DNA from: Phialophora verrucosa
Taxonomy: Eukaryota; Ascomycota; Eurotiomycetes; Chaetothyriales; Herpotrichiellaceae
Direction: 5' to 3'
Assembly: GCA_002099365.1 (NCBI GenBank)
Contig: MSED01000002.1
Location: 1,240,001-1,304,000, forward strand
DNA length: 64,000 nt
The position numbers and the translations under genes are program-made. A model generated the notes under the pieces. The model had not been told where the DNA came from. It was given only the letters and a program-made list of their open reading frames with translations, and made no database searches. Positions 11,288 through 23,200 of this stretch are shown here, in pieces (within the stretch, counting starts at the first letter, position 1; the number at the start of each line of letters is the position of its first letter).

Positions 11288-12756
11288 ATGGCGAGCAACG
11301 GCGATCTGAAACACCCTCCGAGCCTCACTCGACTGGCAACAAGACGTCTTCGTCAGATCGCGACTGAGGAGCTGCGCCCAGAGCTTTATGACAAGGCCAT
11401 CTACTGCATCATCGATTGGCTTGGAGCCGTACACTCCGGCCTCACATTGCCTTGGAAAGATGCCTTGTTAAAGTACGCCAAGTTGAATCGTGGGACACCG
11501 GAGGCGTTTGCGTGGGGCGTTAACCAAGATGTCTCGACCGAGACGGCAGCCTTTGTCAACGCGACCTTAGCACACAGGTAAGCCGTCGAGCCTACCATGT
11601 ATCAGCGTCTATTTGTGGGGGTGTTCCGGCACTGGGGCGATTGCTGACCGAGTCAAGTGCCATTCGCGATGACATGCACCTTGCGGCCTGTTCACATATT
11701 GGGTCAATTGTCATATCAGCAGCTCTTGCACTAGCCCAGCGCCAACAATGGTCTGGAGAGAGGCTTCTGCGGGCCATTATCGCCGGGTACGAGATGGCGG
11801 CACTGCTTGGTACGGCGATTCGAAGTCGGGGGACGTTCAATGCCCACTTCCGTCCCAGTGGCTTGATCGGTGCATTTGGCGCTGCAGCGGCGGCGATCGC
11901 AGCGGAGAATCCCGAGGAGACAGTCGCAGTGAATGCGCTTGGATATGCTGTCAATATGTGTGCTGGGTTCAACGAGTGGGCCTGGTCCGGGGGCATGGAG
12001 ATATTCGTCCAGATGGGTGTTGCTAGTCGCGCTGGAATTGCTAGTTTCGACCTGGCAACTGCCGGCTTCGAGTGCAGCGACACTGCCTTGGAAGGAAAAG
12101 ATGGCTTTTTCAATGCGCTCAACGTCGGACCAGCTGGTGCTGAGGTCTTCAAAGATTGGCTCAACACCTCTCCCCTAGGGCAAGGCGTCCTGGATGTCCG
12201 CTTCAAGCCAGTGGCTGGATGCAACTATGCCCAAACCACTTCCGCAGTGGCGGTTCGCATCTATCAAAAACACAAGCCTAGTGACATTGACCAGATAAAG
12301 ATTACTGCCACCTCGCAAGCAGTCAAATACCCCGGATGCAACAATGCAGGTCCTCTGAGCACCATTCAGAACACCAAGATGTCGATCCAGTTTGGAGTGT
12401 CCGCCGCCCTGGTCTTTGGTAAACTGGGCGAGGAAATCTTCAAAGAGGCTGATGAGCAGCGCGTGAATCGGCTCATGTCAAAGTGTCACCTTGAATCAAG
12501 CGCTGAATTTGACAAGCTGTATGAGCGGGGCCTTCAGCCCGCAACGGTGGAGGTGACCCTGGTCGATGGGACAGTACTTCGAGAAAGTGCGGAGGACGTG
12601 CCATGGTTGACCGAAGGAGACGTGGAGGCTCGTTCAATCTCAGAACAAGCGCAAGATGTTTCCCAAGATGCGGCAGTCAAGGTTATCGCATTCTGCAAGA
12701 AGCTGAGGAGTCTTGAACGGTGCGATGGGCTCCTGGAGACTTGGAAGGCCAAGTAG
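11288..12756 (+). CDS. MmgE/PrpD family protein (2-methylcitrate dehydratase / cis-aconitate decarboxylase-like)
   Basis: Member of the MmgE/PrpD superfamily, which includes 2-methylcitrate dehydratase and cis-aconitate decarboxylase. Exons are 11288-11577 and 11658-12756 (462 residues); the acceptor at 11657 restores the AHSAIRDDMH...SHIG segment that corresponds to the active-site Asp/His region of the family. Other visible family blocks are the helical core ALALAQRQQWSGERLLRAI, the FGAAAAAI segment and FKPVAGCNYAQTTSAVAV, where the usual active-site Lys and the HP/AQ segment lie. The length fits the family (about 450-500). Whether it dehydrates 2-methylcitrate, decarboxylates cis-aconitate or acts on another tricarboxylate cannot be decided; no partner gene of the methylcitrate cycle is nearby. 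Confidence 0.85.
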
Positions 12757-13569
12757 GCCGAAAAATATTGTCCTCAAAACCTGTCCTTGCCAGAAATCGA
12801 CACAAAGAGGCGAGGAAGGCAGCGAGCCGGCGCTCAGTGCCCCGAGTTACCCATGAGCCACCGTACTTAGATGTCCTAATAAGAGAATCAACTCGGCACA
12901 AGTCACATCCGCCATCATGTGCTCGCTGGCTGGTCCGCCGTAGCTTCTCCGGCGGACAATATTGCAACTTGCCGCAATGGGAGCCGCTGCCGATAATGAG
13001 ATGACAAGGTGTTCTCGGCGCGTCGCTTTGATTCCTTGTGGTGTACAGCGGTTTCTCGCTTATCCAGTGTCATTCGTGCTAGCCATGGTCCCACGAGGGC
13101 GAGGTAGAGGGAGTGATAGCGTGTTCATAGTCCAGGACAGTGACATTCAAGGTGCTTTCAGAAGCGAACCAATCAAACCCCGAGGACGTCGCACCCTGAA
13201 TGTCTAGATGCCAAGTTGCCGCATTGGGATTATGGTGATTAACAGGGTGCTGCTTGGTGGTTAACAGGGTGCTGCTTGGTGATTAACAGGGTGCTGCTTG
13301 GTGGTTAACAGGGTGCTGCTTGGTGGTTAACAGGGTGCTGCTTGGTGGTTAACAGGGTGCTGCTTGGTGGCTAACAGGGTGCGGGCTGCGCATCAGATAC
13401 ATATATGAGGCATGGATATTCGATAACATGTAGGTGTCTCAGGTCAGATTGATGAAGCATACCTGAAGAACCTAGCTGCAGGCTCGGAAAGCTCGTGTAT
13501 ATTACGATCATAACAAGCAGAAGCAGAAGCCCATTGCAGGGATCCAGGCGAATCCAGGGAGGAAAACAC
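12757..13569. other. Intergenic region carrying a minisatellite
   Basis: About 810 bp; apart from the 22-bp tandem repeat listed separately no gene is supported. Confidence 0.5.
13239..13382. repeat. 22-bp minisatellite, six full copies plus a partial
   Basis: Tandem unit TTAACAGGGTGCTGCTTGGTGG, with copies starting at 13239, 13261, 13283, 13305, 13327 and 13349 and a truncated one at 13371. Copies are identical except for the last base of copy 2 (A for G) and the first base of the partial copy. The near-perfect identity means recent expansion or ongoing homogenisation. Confidence 0.97.
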
Positions 13570-13998
13570 ATGCAAGACGGTCCCGGTACAATGCCACAGC
13601 CAGCACCGTCATCCTTTGAGTACGGACATCAGCCACCCTTTATTGAGACGAGGACGAGAGAATCATCACCGACATCGAGTCCCAGCGGCACAATTCCTTC
13701 GCCAAGTCATACCAATTCGAGCAGCACATCAATCGACACCGTTACTCCGCAGACATACGCCAACCAAGATCACATCAAAAGGATTGACAAGCAGAAACGA
13801 CAAACATTAGACCTTCTGGAAGTGGGGAGCCACATAGTCGCTACGGTGGCGATTGATCTGAAGTCAGCCGCCAATTCAGACCTCAACAGCTTGAACGGAG
13901 TCGCTCAGTGGCTTAAAGAATGGTCGGATAAGAAAAAGGTGTTGCGCAGCGACGCTGAAGGAGCATGGTGCGCTCTTTCGTGCATTGACCGCAGGTAG
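13570..13998 (+). CDS. Small hypothetical protein
   Basis: A possible 142-residue protein. The N-terminal half is low-complexity, rich in Ser, Thr and Pro; the C-terminal half is helical and charged (HIKRIDKQKRQTLDLLEVG, followed by a segment ending QWLKEWSDKKK). The frame is open upstream, so the start is a guess. The coding-like composition argues for a gene, but there is no recognised domain and no clear promoter; it could also be chance or a relic exon. Confidence 0.35.
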   Translation: MQDGPGTMPQPAPSSFEYGHQPPFIETRTRESSPTSSPSGTIPSPSHTNSSSTSIDTVTPQTYANQDHIKRIDKQKRQTLDLLEVGSHIVATVAIDLKSAANSDLNSLNGVAQWLKEWSDKKKVLRSDAEGAWCALSCIDRR

Positions 13999-14361
13999 CG
14001 TTGAAGAGGTCACCCCGCAGTCATCCGTGCCATTGAGGTACTTTGGGGAGTGGGAAGCTACCGATACCACTGCGATGTAGCAGAGTTGGAAAGAAGGGGA
14101 ATTGCCATCGCAGTTTAAGGGTGTCGGATAGCAATATCGGCTGGCTGTTCCCAGGACGAGCAGATAGATTGGGGATCAAAGAATTGAATCGCCTGAACAC
14201 GTGTCGCAAGATAAGGAATGCTCCGCCAGAACTGCGGAAGATAAACAATGGCCCACCGTAAAAAAGTTCTGTACCCGCATGTGGACTTTTGACATGGGCT
14301 TCATGCTTCCACCATCCTGCACCTCTCTCTACCATATATCCCTCTCTCCAACTTGCAAAAC
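13999..14361. other. Intergenic region upstream of ssf1
   Basis: About 360 bp; I see no gene or repeat. It ends in a CT-rich stretch typical of a fungal housekeeping promoter (14313-14350). Confidence 0.4.
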
Positions 14362-15766
14362 ATGGCCAAGGTCAGAAAGAAGAAGAGGACGCATGTCCCT
14401 AGCAATGACCCCTCCGGAAAGACGAGTCAAGGCTCCCGGCGGCCCAGGAGCATGGTTATCCGCATGGGCGCAGGCGATGTCGGCTCCAGCGTAACGCAGC
14501 TCACAAGGGACTTTCGAGCAATGATGGAGCCAGACACCGCAAGCAGATTAAAGGCAAGCAGGAATACCTCGTCCTCCGTGTAAAAGCCCGAACGCTAATT
14601 CTCCGGGTTGGCTATAGGAACGCCGCGCGAACAAGCTAAAAGACTACATCTCGATGGCCGGGCCCTTAGGCGTCACACACTTCTTTCTCTTCTCGCGCTC
14701 AAATTCTGGCAACGTGCACCTCCGAGTGGCTCTCCATCCGCGGGGGCCAACCCTCACATTTCGCGTCGAGCATTACGCCCTCTGCAAAGACATTGCCCGC
14801 GCACAGAAACATCCTCGCGGCGGTGGCACAGAATACCTCCATGCGCCGCTCCTGGTGATGAACAATTTCACATCTGCGGAGGCGGAAAAAGATCCGATCA
14901 AGAAGCAGCTGGAATCGCTCACAACGACGATCTTTCAGTCCATGTTTCCGCCCATTTCGCCGCAGAGCACGCCCCTCAGTTCCATCCGGAGGATATTATT
15001 ATTGAATAGGGAGGTGCAAGCTGACGGCACGTACGTGATCTCCTTGCGACATTACGCAATCACAACACGGCGCACCGGCGTCTCCAAGAGGATCCGCCGA
15101 TTCGATGCTCGCGAACAGCGACTGCGGGAGAAGAAGACGGGCGCCGCATTACCGAATCTGGGCAAGCTGGAGGACGTGGCGGAGTACTTGCTTGATCCGG
15201 CGGCTGGTGGCTACACATCGGCCAGCGAGACAGAATTAGATACGGATGCCGAGGTGGAAGTGTTGGAGACGACGACGCAAAGGGTATTGAACCGCAAGGA
15301 ACTGCAAAGACAGCAAGAGGCCCGAAAACAGAACGGAGAGAAAGACATACCCGACTCGAGTGCGCGGACGGCCTCGAATGTGGAGAAGCGGGCGGTGAAG
15401 CTCGTTGAACTGGGGCCCCGTATGCGCCTTCGGATGGTGAAAGTTGAGGAGGGGATCTGTGAGGGGCGCGTCATGTGGAATGAATTCGTGACGAAATCCA
15501 AGGAGGAGGAAAAGGAACTTGAGGAGAAATGGACGAAGAAGCGGCAGGAAAAGGAGGCGAGGAAGAAGGAACAGCGTGAGAATGTGGAGCGGAAAAGGCT
15601 CGCGAAGAAGAATGCCAAGTTGAATAGTGGCAAGGATGGAGATGGGGAGGAAGACCAGAGCGAGGAAGAGCAATGGGACACCGATGAGTTAGAGGATTGG
15701 GATGAGGATAATGAGATGAATGATGAAGAAGAAGATGGCGAGGACGAGGATGAAATGGAGGAGTAA
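14362..15766 (+). CDS. ssf1: Ribosome biogenesis protein Ssf1/Peter Pan (Brix domain)
   Basis: Nucleolar Brix-domain protein needed for large-subunit (pre-60S, 27S rRNA) maturation. Exons are 14362-14553 and 14618-15766, giving 446 residues, close to yeast Ssf1. The 64-bp intron has a GC donor (AAG/GCAAGC) and AG acceptor; only this splice yields the conserved RLK-ERRANKLKDYISMAGPLGVTHF. Brix-domain landmarks are the N-terminal basic MAKVRKKKRTHVP, MAGPLGVTHFFLFS, the VALHPRGPTLTFRVEHYAL segment and SLRHYAI near residue 205. The C-terminus is a long charged coiled coil (KEEEKELEEKWTKKRQEKEA) followed by an acidic tail. Start and stop are unambiguous. Confidence 0.93.
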
Positions 15767-16067
15767 TCCCTGTTTTTCATTGATGCATATTGAGAGGCAT
15801 TGCCTTCTGCATCAACTCATGGCTCATCTAGTTTGAGCGTCCCTCATGACCTCTCATGTCATCATGATTATTGATGCTCATGTCGTATGCTCGTTAAACT
15901 ATCCTGGTGAAAACCGCTGCCATGCTGTCCATGCCATAATTCGTGCTCCCAGACGCGCCTTGTTGCTGCTGGTAAGAAGCTGGCCAAGCGCAGACCGGCA
16001 CCGCACAACATAGCACAGCAGAGCACTCACTGTCCTGATCTGACATCCGAGATGGACAAGTGCCGGC
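15767..16067. other. Convergent intergenic region
   Basis: About 300 bp between converging genes; no gene seen. It contains several ATCATGA/CTCATG-type short motifs, probably 3' UTR sequence. Confidence 0.4.
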
Positions 16068-16878
16068 TCACTTGGCCTGTGTGGCATAGCGCTTGCACCA
16101 ATCCCTCGCCTCCTTCTCGAACCCGGCTTTGTCGTTACGGTACTGGTCGGCAATCTTAGCTTCCACGGCGTCGTCAGGGTTCGGCTCTGCACGCAGCGGC
16201 ACCGCATAATCAGCAACTGTAAGTGGACTTTGCAAGGCCCAGTCTTCTACGCAGACTGTGTCAAGCTGCAGGGTGTGGCAAATACCTTTCAACAGCTGTC
16301 GCGCAAACTCCAGCACGGCGAAGATCTTGGTGCTTGGCTTCCATTCCGTCTCGCGCAGCATGCCCAGACACATGATTCCGCTGTTGGGAGGCGAGTCGTT
16401 GGAGATGTTGGGGTGGTAGACCTTGGTCGCGAAGGTGACGGTTGGCGGCTTGAAGGGGTAGTTTGGCGGGAGGGTGATATTCAGGGCGAAGAGGTAGCCC
16501 TGGTGCTTTGTGTCAGAGAGACCTTGGACCTGAATAGTCGTGCAAATGGACAGAGGGGAACGAATTAAGGCTGAGCTCTCGACAGAAGCCGACCAGCAAG
16601 GGAAGGGTTTGGCGGATCAGTGTCCCGCCAGGAGAAGATGATTCTCAAGTGACATTGGTTGGAAGGGGACACGTACAGCATAAGGCGATCCAGCAGGCCC
16701 TTCGATGGTGACCTTCCACTCAAAGATGTTTGACTCGTCCACAAGGCCGACCGTCATGCCGGCCGGTGGGGACTTCGTAAGATCACCCAGTTCCTATTGC
16801 GAGATCGGTCAGTCTTGGACTTTCTGTAATTCTGGCGCGTAAACTTCCTACCTTTGCGATACGCTTCTGGGCGGCCAT
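16068..16878 (-). CDS. Ubiquitin-conjugating enzyme E2
   Basis: A UBC-fold E2 of 158 residues that carries ubiquitin as a thioester. Exons (minus strand) are 16878-16852, 16793-16677, 16499-16286 and 16186-16068. The family sequence is continuous after splicing: QKRIAKELGDLTKSPPAGM, then GYLFALNITLPPNYPFKPP, TKVYHPNIS and the active-site Cys92 in SGIMCLGML, then WKPSTKIFAVLEFARQLL and EPNPDDAVEAKIADQY. Two acceptors fit the last intron: the one at 16187 gives LLKEPNPDDAV, matching the family; an upstream one (about 16222) would insert twelve residues. A SNDSPPNS loop next to the catalytic Cys is slightly longer than in Ubc4. The exact E2 class is not certain. Confidence 0.88.
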
Positions 16879-17481
16879 TGTTGCAAAGTCTTGTGGTGAC
16901 TGATGACTGAGTGACTGGTAGGGATGAGGATGTATTGCGGATTGACAGCCTTCTCTCACTGCCTAGCCCTGCCTTTCCGCCTTGCGGGGCGGAGAATGAG
17001 ATGAGCGGAGGCCAGGCAATGGAAGAGTTCTATCAGGAGATGATTGGTGGCACAGGGGAATGTTGGGCACGGGCTGTTCAAGAAACTGATTTCACAAAAA
17101 GAAAGTGTGAGATCAGATTATGGTTGAGAGACCATTGTGGAAAGACACTGTTAATATATTCGCAATGGGTATCGTTGTTGGATAGTGACAGGAACGTATC
17201 TGATCGGCCGTAGTAACTCCATACAATGGTTCGGTGGCGCAATTGTCACGAAACAGCAATGGAGCAGTCCATGTCGCGTGACCCGAGTTGATGTCAATTT
17301 CCCATGCCACCAGGGTCGGATTGAACCTGTGCCCTTGTCTACCTGATATCATCTCAATTGACAAGATGCCGCTATCTTAAAGCCGCTCAGCAACAACAAA
17401 GTCCAGAATTGTGAACCACCCTCATGTACAAAGGTCACCTTGGGGTATCCGACATCACCAATCATGTTCATGAAATGTTCA
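16879..17481. other. Intergenic region
   Basis: About 600 bp between the E2 start and the 3' end of the ChAPs gene; small ORFs on both strands show no family features. Confidence 0.4.
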
Positions 17482-19718
17482 TCAACCGTCTGTCCCGCTG
17501 CTCCTAAAAGTCACGCACAGCCGGCAGTATTCATGAGTCAGATCTAGGACGTGTTGTGGCAGGTTTGTACTTTGCACAATCGATCGTATCTTCACGGCGC
17601 CCTCTTCCTCGATGAGTTTGCGTATTGAGTAGAAGAGTTCGGGCGAGAACTAAACCATAGTCAGTAGAATCCTTGAGCACCTGCGAGTGCAGCTTACCTC
17701 TGAGTACCATCGGTATTGCCATGTGATCAGACGGATCAAACATGCCAGGATATTTCTGGTATCTCCCTTCTTTTCATACATCTTCAAAAGTCCCTTCATC
17801 GCCTTTGGTGAGAACCGAATGTTTAGACATTGCTGATACGCTTCCAATGCCTCGTTCGTGTGATGTAGTCGTTCGGCAAGATCGCCAAGAATCTCCCACT
17901 CTGCAGCAGACTTCTTGTACTGCATTTGCTGTTGTCGATACTGCCCCATTTCTGTTCGCCAGATAGTGTAGATCCGCAGGTCCTCATAGAGAACCATGAA
18001 CAGGTTATCCAGCCATCGCTCACAGAGACGCTTGTTCTGGAACTGTGGGTATTGTGCATGATGCGGATCCGGCTCGTCATTTCCTGATTTGACTTCTTCA
18101 GCCGCGATCGTCGGAACAGGCTTCTCCATTGACCGGTCAGCCTTCAGTTCAGCGTTCTCATTTGCGCTTAAGCCACCATTCAGAGTGGGTGCGGTAGAGG
18201 AAGCTCCATCGAGATCTTCTTCATCCCGTTTTTTAGGCTCTCCCACGCCAGAGCCGCTGTCCGACTCAGTGTCCTCCTCTGCCCCGTTTCCATTTGCTTT
18301 GGAATCCCCGTTTGGAGTGCCGGATAGGGCAATTGTGCTGGCGTTCTTGCTAGCTGGCATTTTGGGGGTAACGGAATGTTGCCTTTCGGAGCGATATTCC
18401 TCTTCCATCACAAACACTTGACTTCGGGTCTTCAATAGTGTGTCCCACCCAATGGCGGCTGCAATCCGTGTAAGCAAGCTGTATGCTTTCAAGAAGGTAC
18501 CTTGATATGTGGCAGCTTGCAGTTTCCGTAATGAAACATGTACTTGATCGTATGGCTCCCCTTGCCGAGGCTGTCCCTCGTCGATTTCATCGAGCGCGCT
18601 TTCCGGCAAGATTGGTAGAAGCACGCGACTCGGCTCAGGCATCCTCGGCGAGTCCTTGTCTTGATACGAGAACATGGGACAGGAGTTCAGAGTCAGCAGC
18701 GCGAGATCCCACTGCTCCAGGTCGACGTAAACTTCCGCCAGCCGGGCCCAAGTACTGAACTCACTAGGTGCAGCTGTTACTCCTTGTTTGGCCAACTCCA
18801 GAGCCATTTCACCTTCTCCTTTGCTCTCGCAGAAAGAAGCCTGACAGTCCAGAAGAGCATAGTCCATTGGCACATCCTGCAACGAGTCATGCAGCAGCCG
18901 AACGGCCTGAATCTCCTCGTCACCGTCTATGAGAACTCGGGCCAGTAAAGAGGATATCTCGACGTCCTTGGTGCGCAGTTTTTCGAATAAATTGATGCCT
19001 GAGGTGTATCGCCCGGTGGTTCGTATGTATTTCAGCAGGCCCGCTGTGAGATGATTTGACACGACGTTGGGGATTTGGATTTCTGGATCTGAGCCGAGTT
19101 GGCGGCCACTGAAGAACAACCTTTCGGCAGCCTCGAAGAACCTGTGCTCCAGCTCAGTGTTAATGATTGGATTGAATCTCCTGACGCCGATGATCTTCTT
19201 TATCGTGTCACCACTCCCGTTGTCTGAGTATGAATATGCTCGGAGCACCGCACAGAGGAATGTTTCCAGCCATAGACTCTCTGTTGCAACTCTTCTGTCT
19301 CCTCTTTCATCGACACAGTAGCTCTCGACACTGCCCGGGATTTTGACCTCGACCCGCATGTCCAGGTGCGAAAAGGCATTGTAGCAGCAATATAGCCCTG
19401 AGACCACCTTGTGTGTCTTGTCGGCAGGGTTGAACGTCAAGGTGTTCACGTATGCGGCCAAGCTTGCGGAGGACGAGGCATCGACGCCCGTGACATGGTG
19501 ATACACGCCGGTCTGCTTTGCGCCAGCTTTGGTACTCTGCTTGACGAGGTGGACGAGGTCAGGAGGTCCTAATTCGCGCAGTCCTGGTAAGGACTCTGTC
19601 CGGGCATCTACCGCGAGGCCGATATCATCATCCTCAATAATCCTGCGAGTAGACAGTCAGACACGCCACAGCAATACTCAAGGAAGAGGACTGACTCAGG
19701 CACCGCCGGCGTGACCAT
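17482..19718 (-). CDS. bud7: Chs5-Arf1-binding protein (ChAPs; Bch1/Bud7-like)
   Basis: Subunit of exomer, the trans-Golgi coat-like adaptor that binds Chs5 and Arf1 and moves selected cargo, such as chitin synthase, to the plasma membrane. Exons (minus strand) are 19718-19696, 19642-17698 and 17649-17482, giving 711 residues. Exon 1 codes only seven and two-thirds codons (MVTPAVPE) before a 53-bp intron; exon 3 restores the conserved C-terminus FSPELFYSIRKLIEEEGA. ChAPs landmarks: GPPDLVHLVKQSTKAG, YHHVTGVDASSSASLAAYVN, the TPR-like repeats in the middle (SEFSTWARLAEVYVDLEQWD) and LCERWLDNLFMVLYEDLR...WEILGDLAERL. A low-complexity acidic insert lies at about residues 425-500. It is divergent from hir3. 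Confidence 0.92.
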
Positions 19719-20244
19719 GGCCGCGTCCCCTCAATTGGCGGACTCGAGGGCTAGTTCCGGACAGTCTGATGTTTGGGAATGTGCTCAACGCGACAAATGG
19801 TGGCCACTTTATGTCGTAGTTTCCGCGAGACGAGGCCGACGGTGATCTGCACAGCGCGCCTGTTTCTTGTGGTTCAGGAGCCCTCCTCAGTCAACTGTGA
19901 CGGAAATGGGTGCTACCGTGTCTTGTAGATTGGACAAGCGATGCTCGAGGATTTTGGGTTCCCTGGCGTTGAGTGCTTCACCGTAAAGCCGGCAATATTG
20001 CCTGTTCAGGAATTTGGGAGACGCGCAAGGCGCGCTGTTGTGACCATCACCTCCGCTTCACCTGGTTCTTATATGCCCGTGTCGTGAATCGTTATCCCAA
20101 AAACAAAGAAGCAAAGATACGAATAATTACCGTTCCTTGTGCTGAATGCGCCGGTGCGACAAGAGATTATGATGATCGTCCGCCACGGAATGAGTTGTCA
20201 CAGATCGAATCTCGCTGAGAAAGACAACCGCTGAGGCGACCACC
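19719..20244. promoter_or_regulatory. Shared upstream region of the ChAPs gene and hir3
   Basis: About 530 bp between two divergent conserved genes; presumed bidirectional promoter. No single element stands out. Confidence 0.4.
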
Positions 20245-23200
20245 ATGTCCGGGTTCACGGCTCTGAACGTCGAGCCTGAAGACAAGTTCGAGGAGGAAAT
20301 CGACGATACCCGGGAAATTCAACTCGAAGATGCCTTCAAACTCTATCAAAATGCGCTCAGACTCCATTCCCAAGGCCCTCGGTACTTTCAGGAGGCTCAA
20401 GAGGCCTACAACGAATTACTCAGATCCGAAGTTTTCAAATACCCGGAGGTCGTTTCAGAGTTTGCCCATGATGAGCTACACGACGAGGGTGCGGTAGTAC
20501 CTACTCAGGCCGATAACACCGCCCTGCCTTTACTGCCCAGCAATGCGGCCGAATCCTCCGCCAGCTCAGTTCCTCAGCTCATCTATCTCGCTTTCAAGAA
20601 CAGAGGCCAGTTCATCCTCGATGTTGCTCGCCATCAGATGTCAAAGCACCCAGCTTCTCGCGCAGAGCTTTGCCGCTCCTACGCTGCACCCTCAAAAGAG
20701 AGCCTGGCGCAATTCGCACAAGCTCTCGAACGCGATGACACCGACCTTGATTTATGGAAAAAATCCGCCCGCGTCGCCGATATCTTGTCATCTCAGAGAA
20801 TCGCCCGATTCTGCTTAGAAAGTGTGCTAGCTGGCGAGGATGAGGATGGTCAACAGACTGTCGACATTTCTGGTCTTGATGAAGCCTATGCCGCCGGCGA
20901 ACTCAGTGAGGTGATTGATCTCATTCAGGACGACCTCAGTCGTCTCCAAAGCTCCAATATCCGCCCGAAGGATAAGCTGTTGGCAGCGTTGAGGGAGTCA
21001 AATGACCCCTACCCGAACCTCCCAAAGCGAGCAAAAAACCTTGAATATCTTGACGACAAATACCGACCTTTGACCTTTGCAGTCCCCCACGAAGACCTCA
21101 AGCCAACCTCACCAGACTTGTTCGCGCTCGGAGAGAAAATTGCTGAGACCGTCGAGAAAATTCATAGAGGCGAAGGCTCTTTCAGCTGCGCTACCACTGT
21201 CAAAGTGGTGCTACCCGACTCAGACTTGGCGGCCCACGATGTTGAGATGACTTTGACAACAGAAGATGCGGAACCTGAAGTCCTCCCCGACGAGACCGGC
21301 CAGAACACAGTGCTACAGGATCGTCCCTCGACCCCTACGAAAAATGGCGTGCAAGGCGAATCCTCAACCGCACCGGGCAACATTCAGCACGAGCGTGCGC
21401 TGCCATTCGACCACTCCGGACATCAAGGGGGTGACACAGTTGGCTTGGCAGTCGAGGGAGACACTACGCTACCGCAAGCCGACTCTGCCCCTCTCCCATC
21501 ACGAAAACGTTCCTCGACTGTCGCTGGATGGACTGAAGAGCCTGAAGGACGGACCAAAAGCAAGCGACTGCGAGCGAGAGAATCAATGGCTGATATCGCT
21601 GCGCAAGAAGAAGAAACGGCTCAGGAGCAGCCGCAGTACTTTCTTGAACAACTGGAAATTTACGAGCAGACCGATCAGATTTGGTTCGATGTGGTCAACA
21701 CCCTTCTTGCGAGGTTTGATCTGAAAATGTACCCATCCGCGGAACAAGCCAAGCAGACATTTTGGGCGGGAATGGACGACAATGAAACAGGACAAGACGC
21801 CAGTGCTTCGCAGAAGGATCTTCGCCTCCTTACGGATCTACGCCGTGCCCTGACAAACTGGACGGACGAGAAGGGCCAAGCAATTGTTCATGGCCACAGC
21901 AGCCAGGATTTTCCCGAGAAAGCTGCCGGCATTTCACAATTCCTACAACGTTCCAAGCTTGCCACACCAAAAAAGACTAAGCCATCTGAGGAGGGTGGTA
22001 CAGTTGCATGGAGTGCACTGGTATCACTTATCAATGCGGAACTCACGAATATTTACGATGCGGCCATCTGGTGGCTATCCTCAGTTTTCACAAGTTGTCG
22101 AGTTAAAGGCCGGCTGCATCCGTCTCCTTACTTGCTCACGACATGGTCTACAGAAATGAAGTACACGGCAGCGAAATTGGCTAGCGAAATTGAAGACTAT
22201 CTGTGGCAGTCCATGCAACAGCGGCATCAGCGGCTTTCGGCCCTGACCGAAGCGACTCGTGACCAGCAAAATGGTAATTTCCAGCAGGTGCTTTCCGCCT
22301 TCGAGCTGGTAGAGGGTCTTTTTGAGTTATTTCTCGACGTGGCTGCGACAGTTTCAGACCCGAATGGCCCGTTCGACTCGGTCATTCAAAGCGTCAACAC
22401 TGAGCGCGTGAAGAGGTGGGCAAGTCTAGCCAGCGACTTCATGCAGCTCTACCTCAGCTTTTCGGCTCAGGGCCTGAGTGATCCGCTTGTTCTACGCTTT
22501 GTGTGGACATCATTTACTCACGTCAGATTAGACAAGGATGTCGACAAAGCCCACCTCGTTCTCCTGCTCGAGGATCTTAAAGGCTTCTTGGAGAAGAGCG
22601 AAGCGGAGCCTATTTACCTCCCTAATAACACCGCAATGCCTGAGATATCTCTACCGGCTATCGAACATCAGCTATCGGTGCTCAGCACAAGCGATTTCTT
22701 TGCTAAGGTCTTTAATGATGACAACAGCGACCCAGTGGCAGTCATTGAGATGCTGGAACCAATCCTGGACACGATAACACAGACCCAGGCTAGATCCACA
22801 ACGGACCTAAGCACACCGTTGGTCCGCACAGCACAAGCAGAGGAATTGGTGAAGTTCCTTGAGTCTAACAACGCGACTCTGACATTGGCACTCTGGAGAC
22901 GCCTGCAGAATGCCTACACCTCAATCTCATATCCGCCGAAAGTGGTGTCGTGTCTATTCCGCATCATCGAGACAATCGTCGGCGAGCTGTATACGCCGCG
23001 CCATCTTGACCTCGATGGGGCTAGCCGTCAAATTGAGATGCTCAAATGGCTGCATGATGTCGACGAGGTGATGATCAAACTGCTCAGTCGAATTCCTGAC
23101 GAACCTGCTCCCTTCGAATGCTTCGACTATTCCCACCTTCATTCTTCACTAAGTGCTACTACCCTGGTTCTGAGACTCCTTTACGGATTTGTGGTATACG

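Noticed and set aside
15211..15780. Ser/Phe-rich minus-strand ORF
   Set aside because: It is the antisense of the Glu/Lys-rich C-terminus of ssf1.
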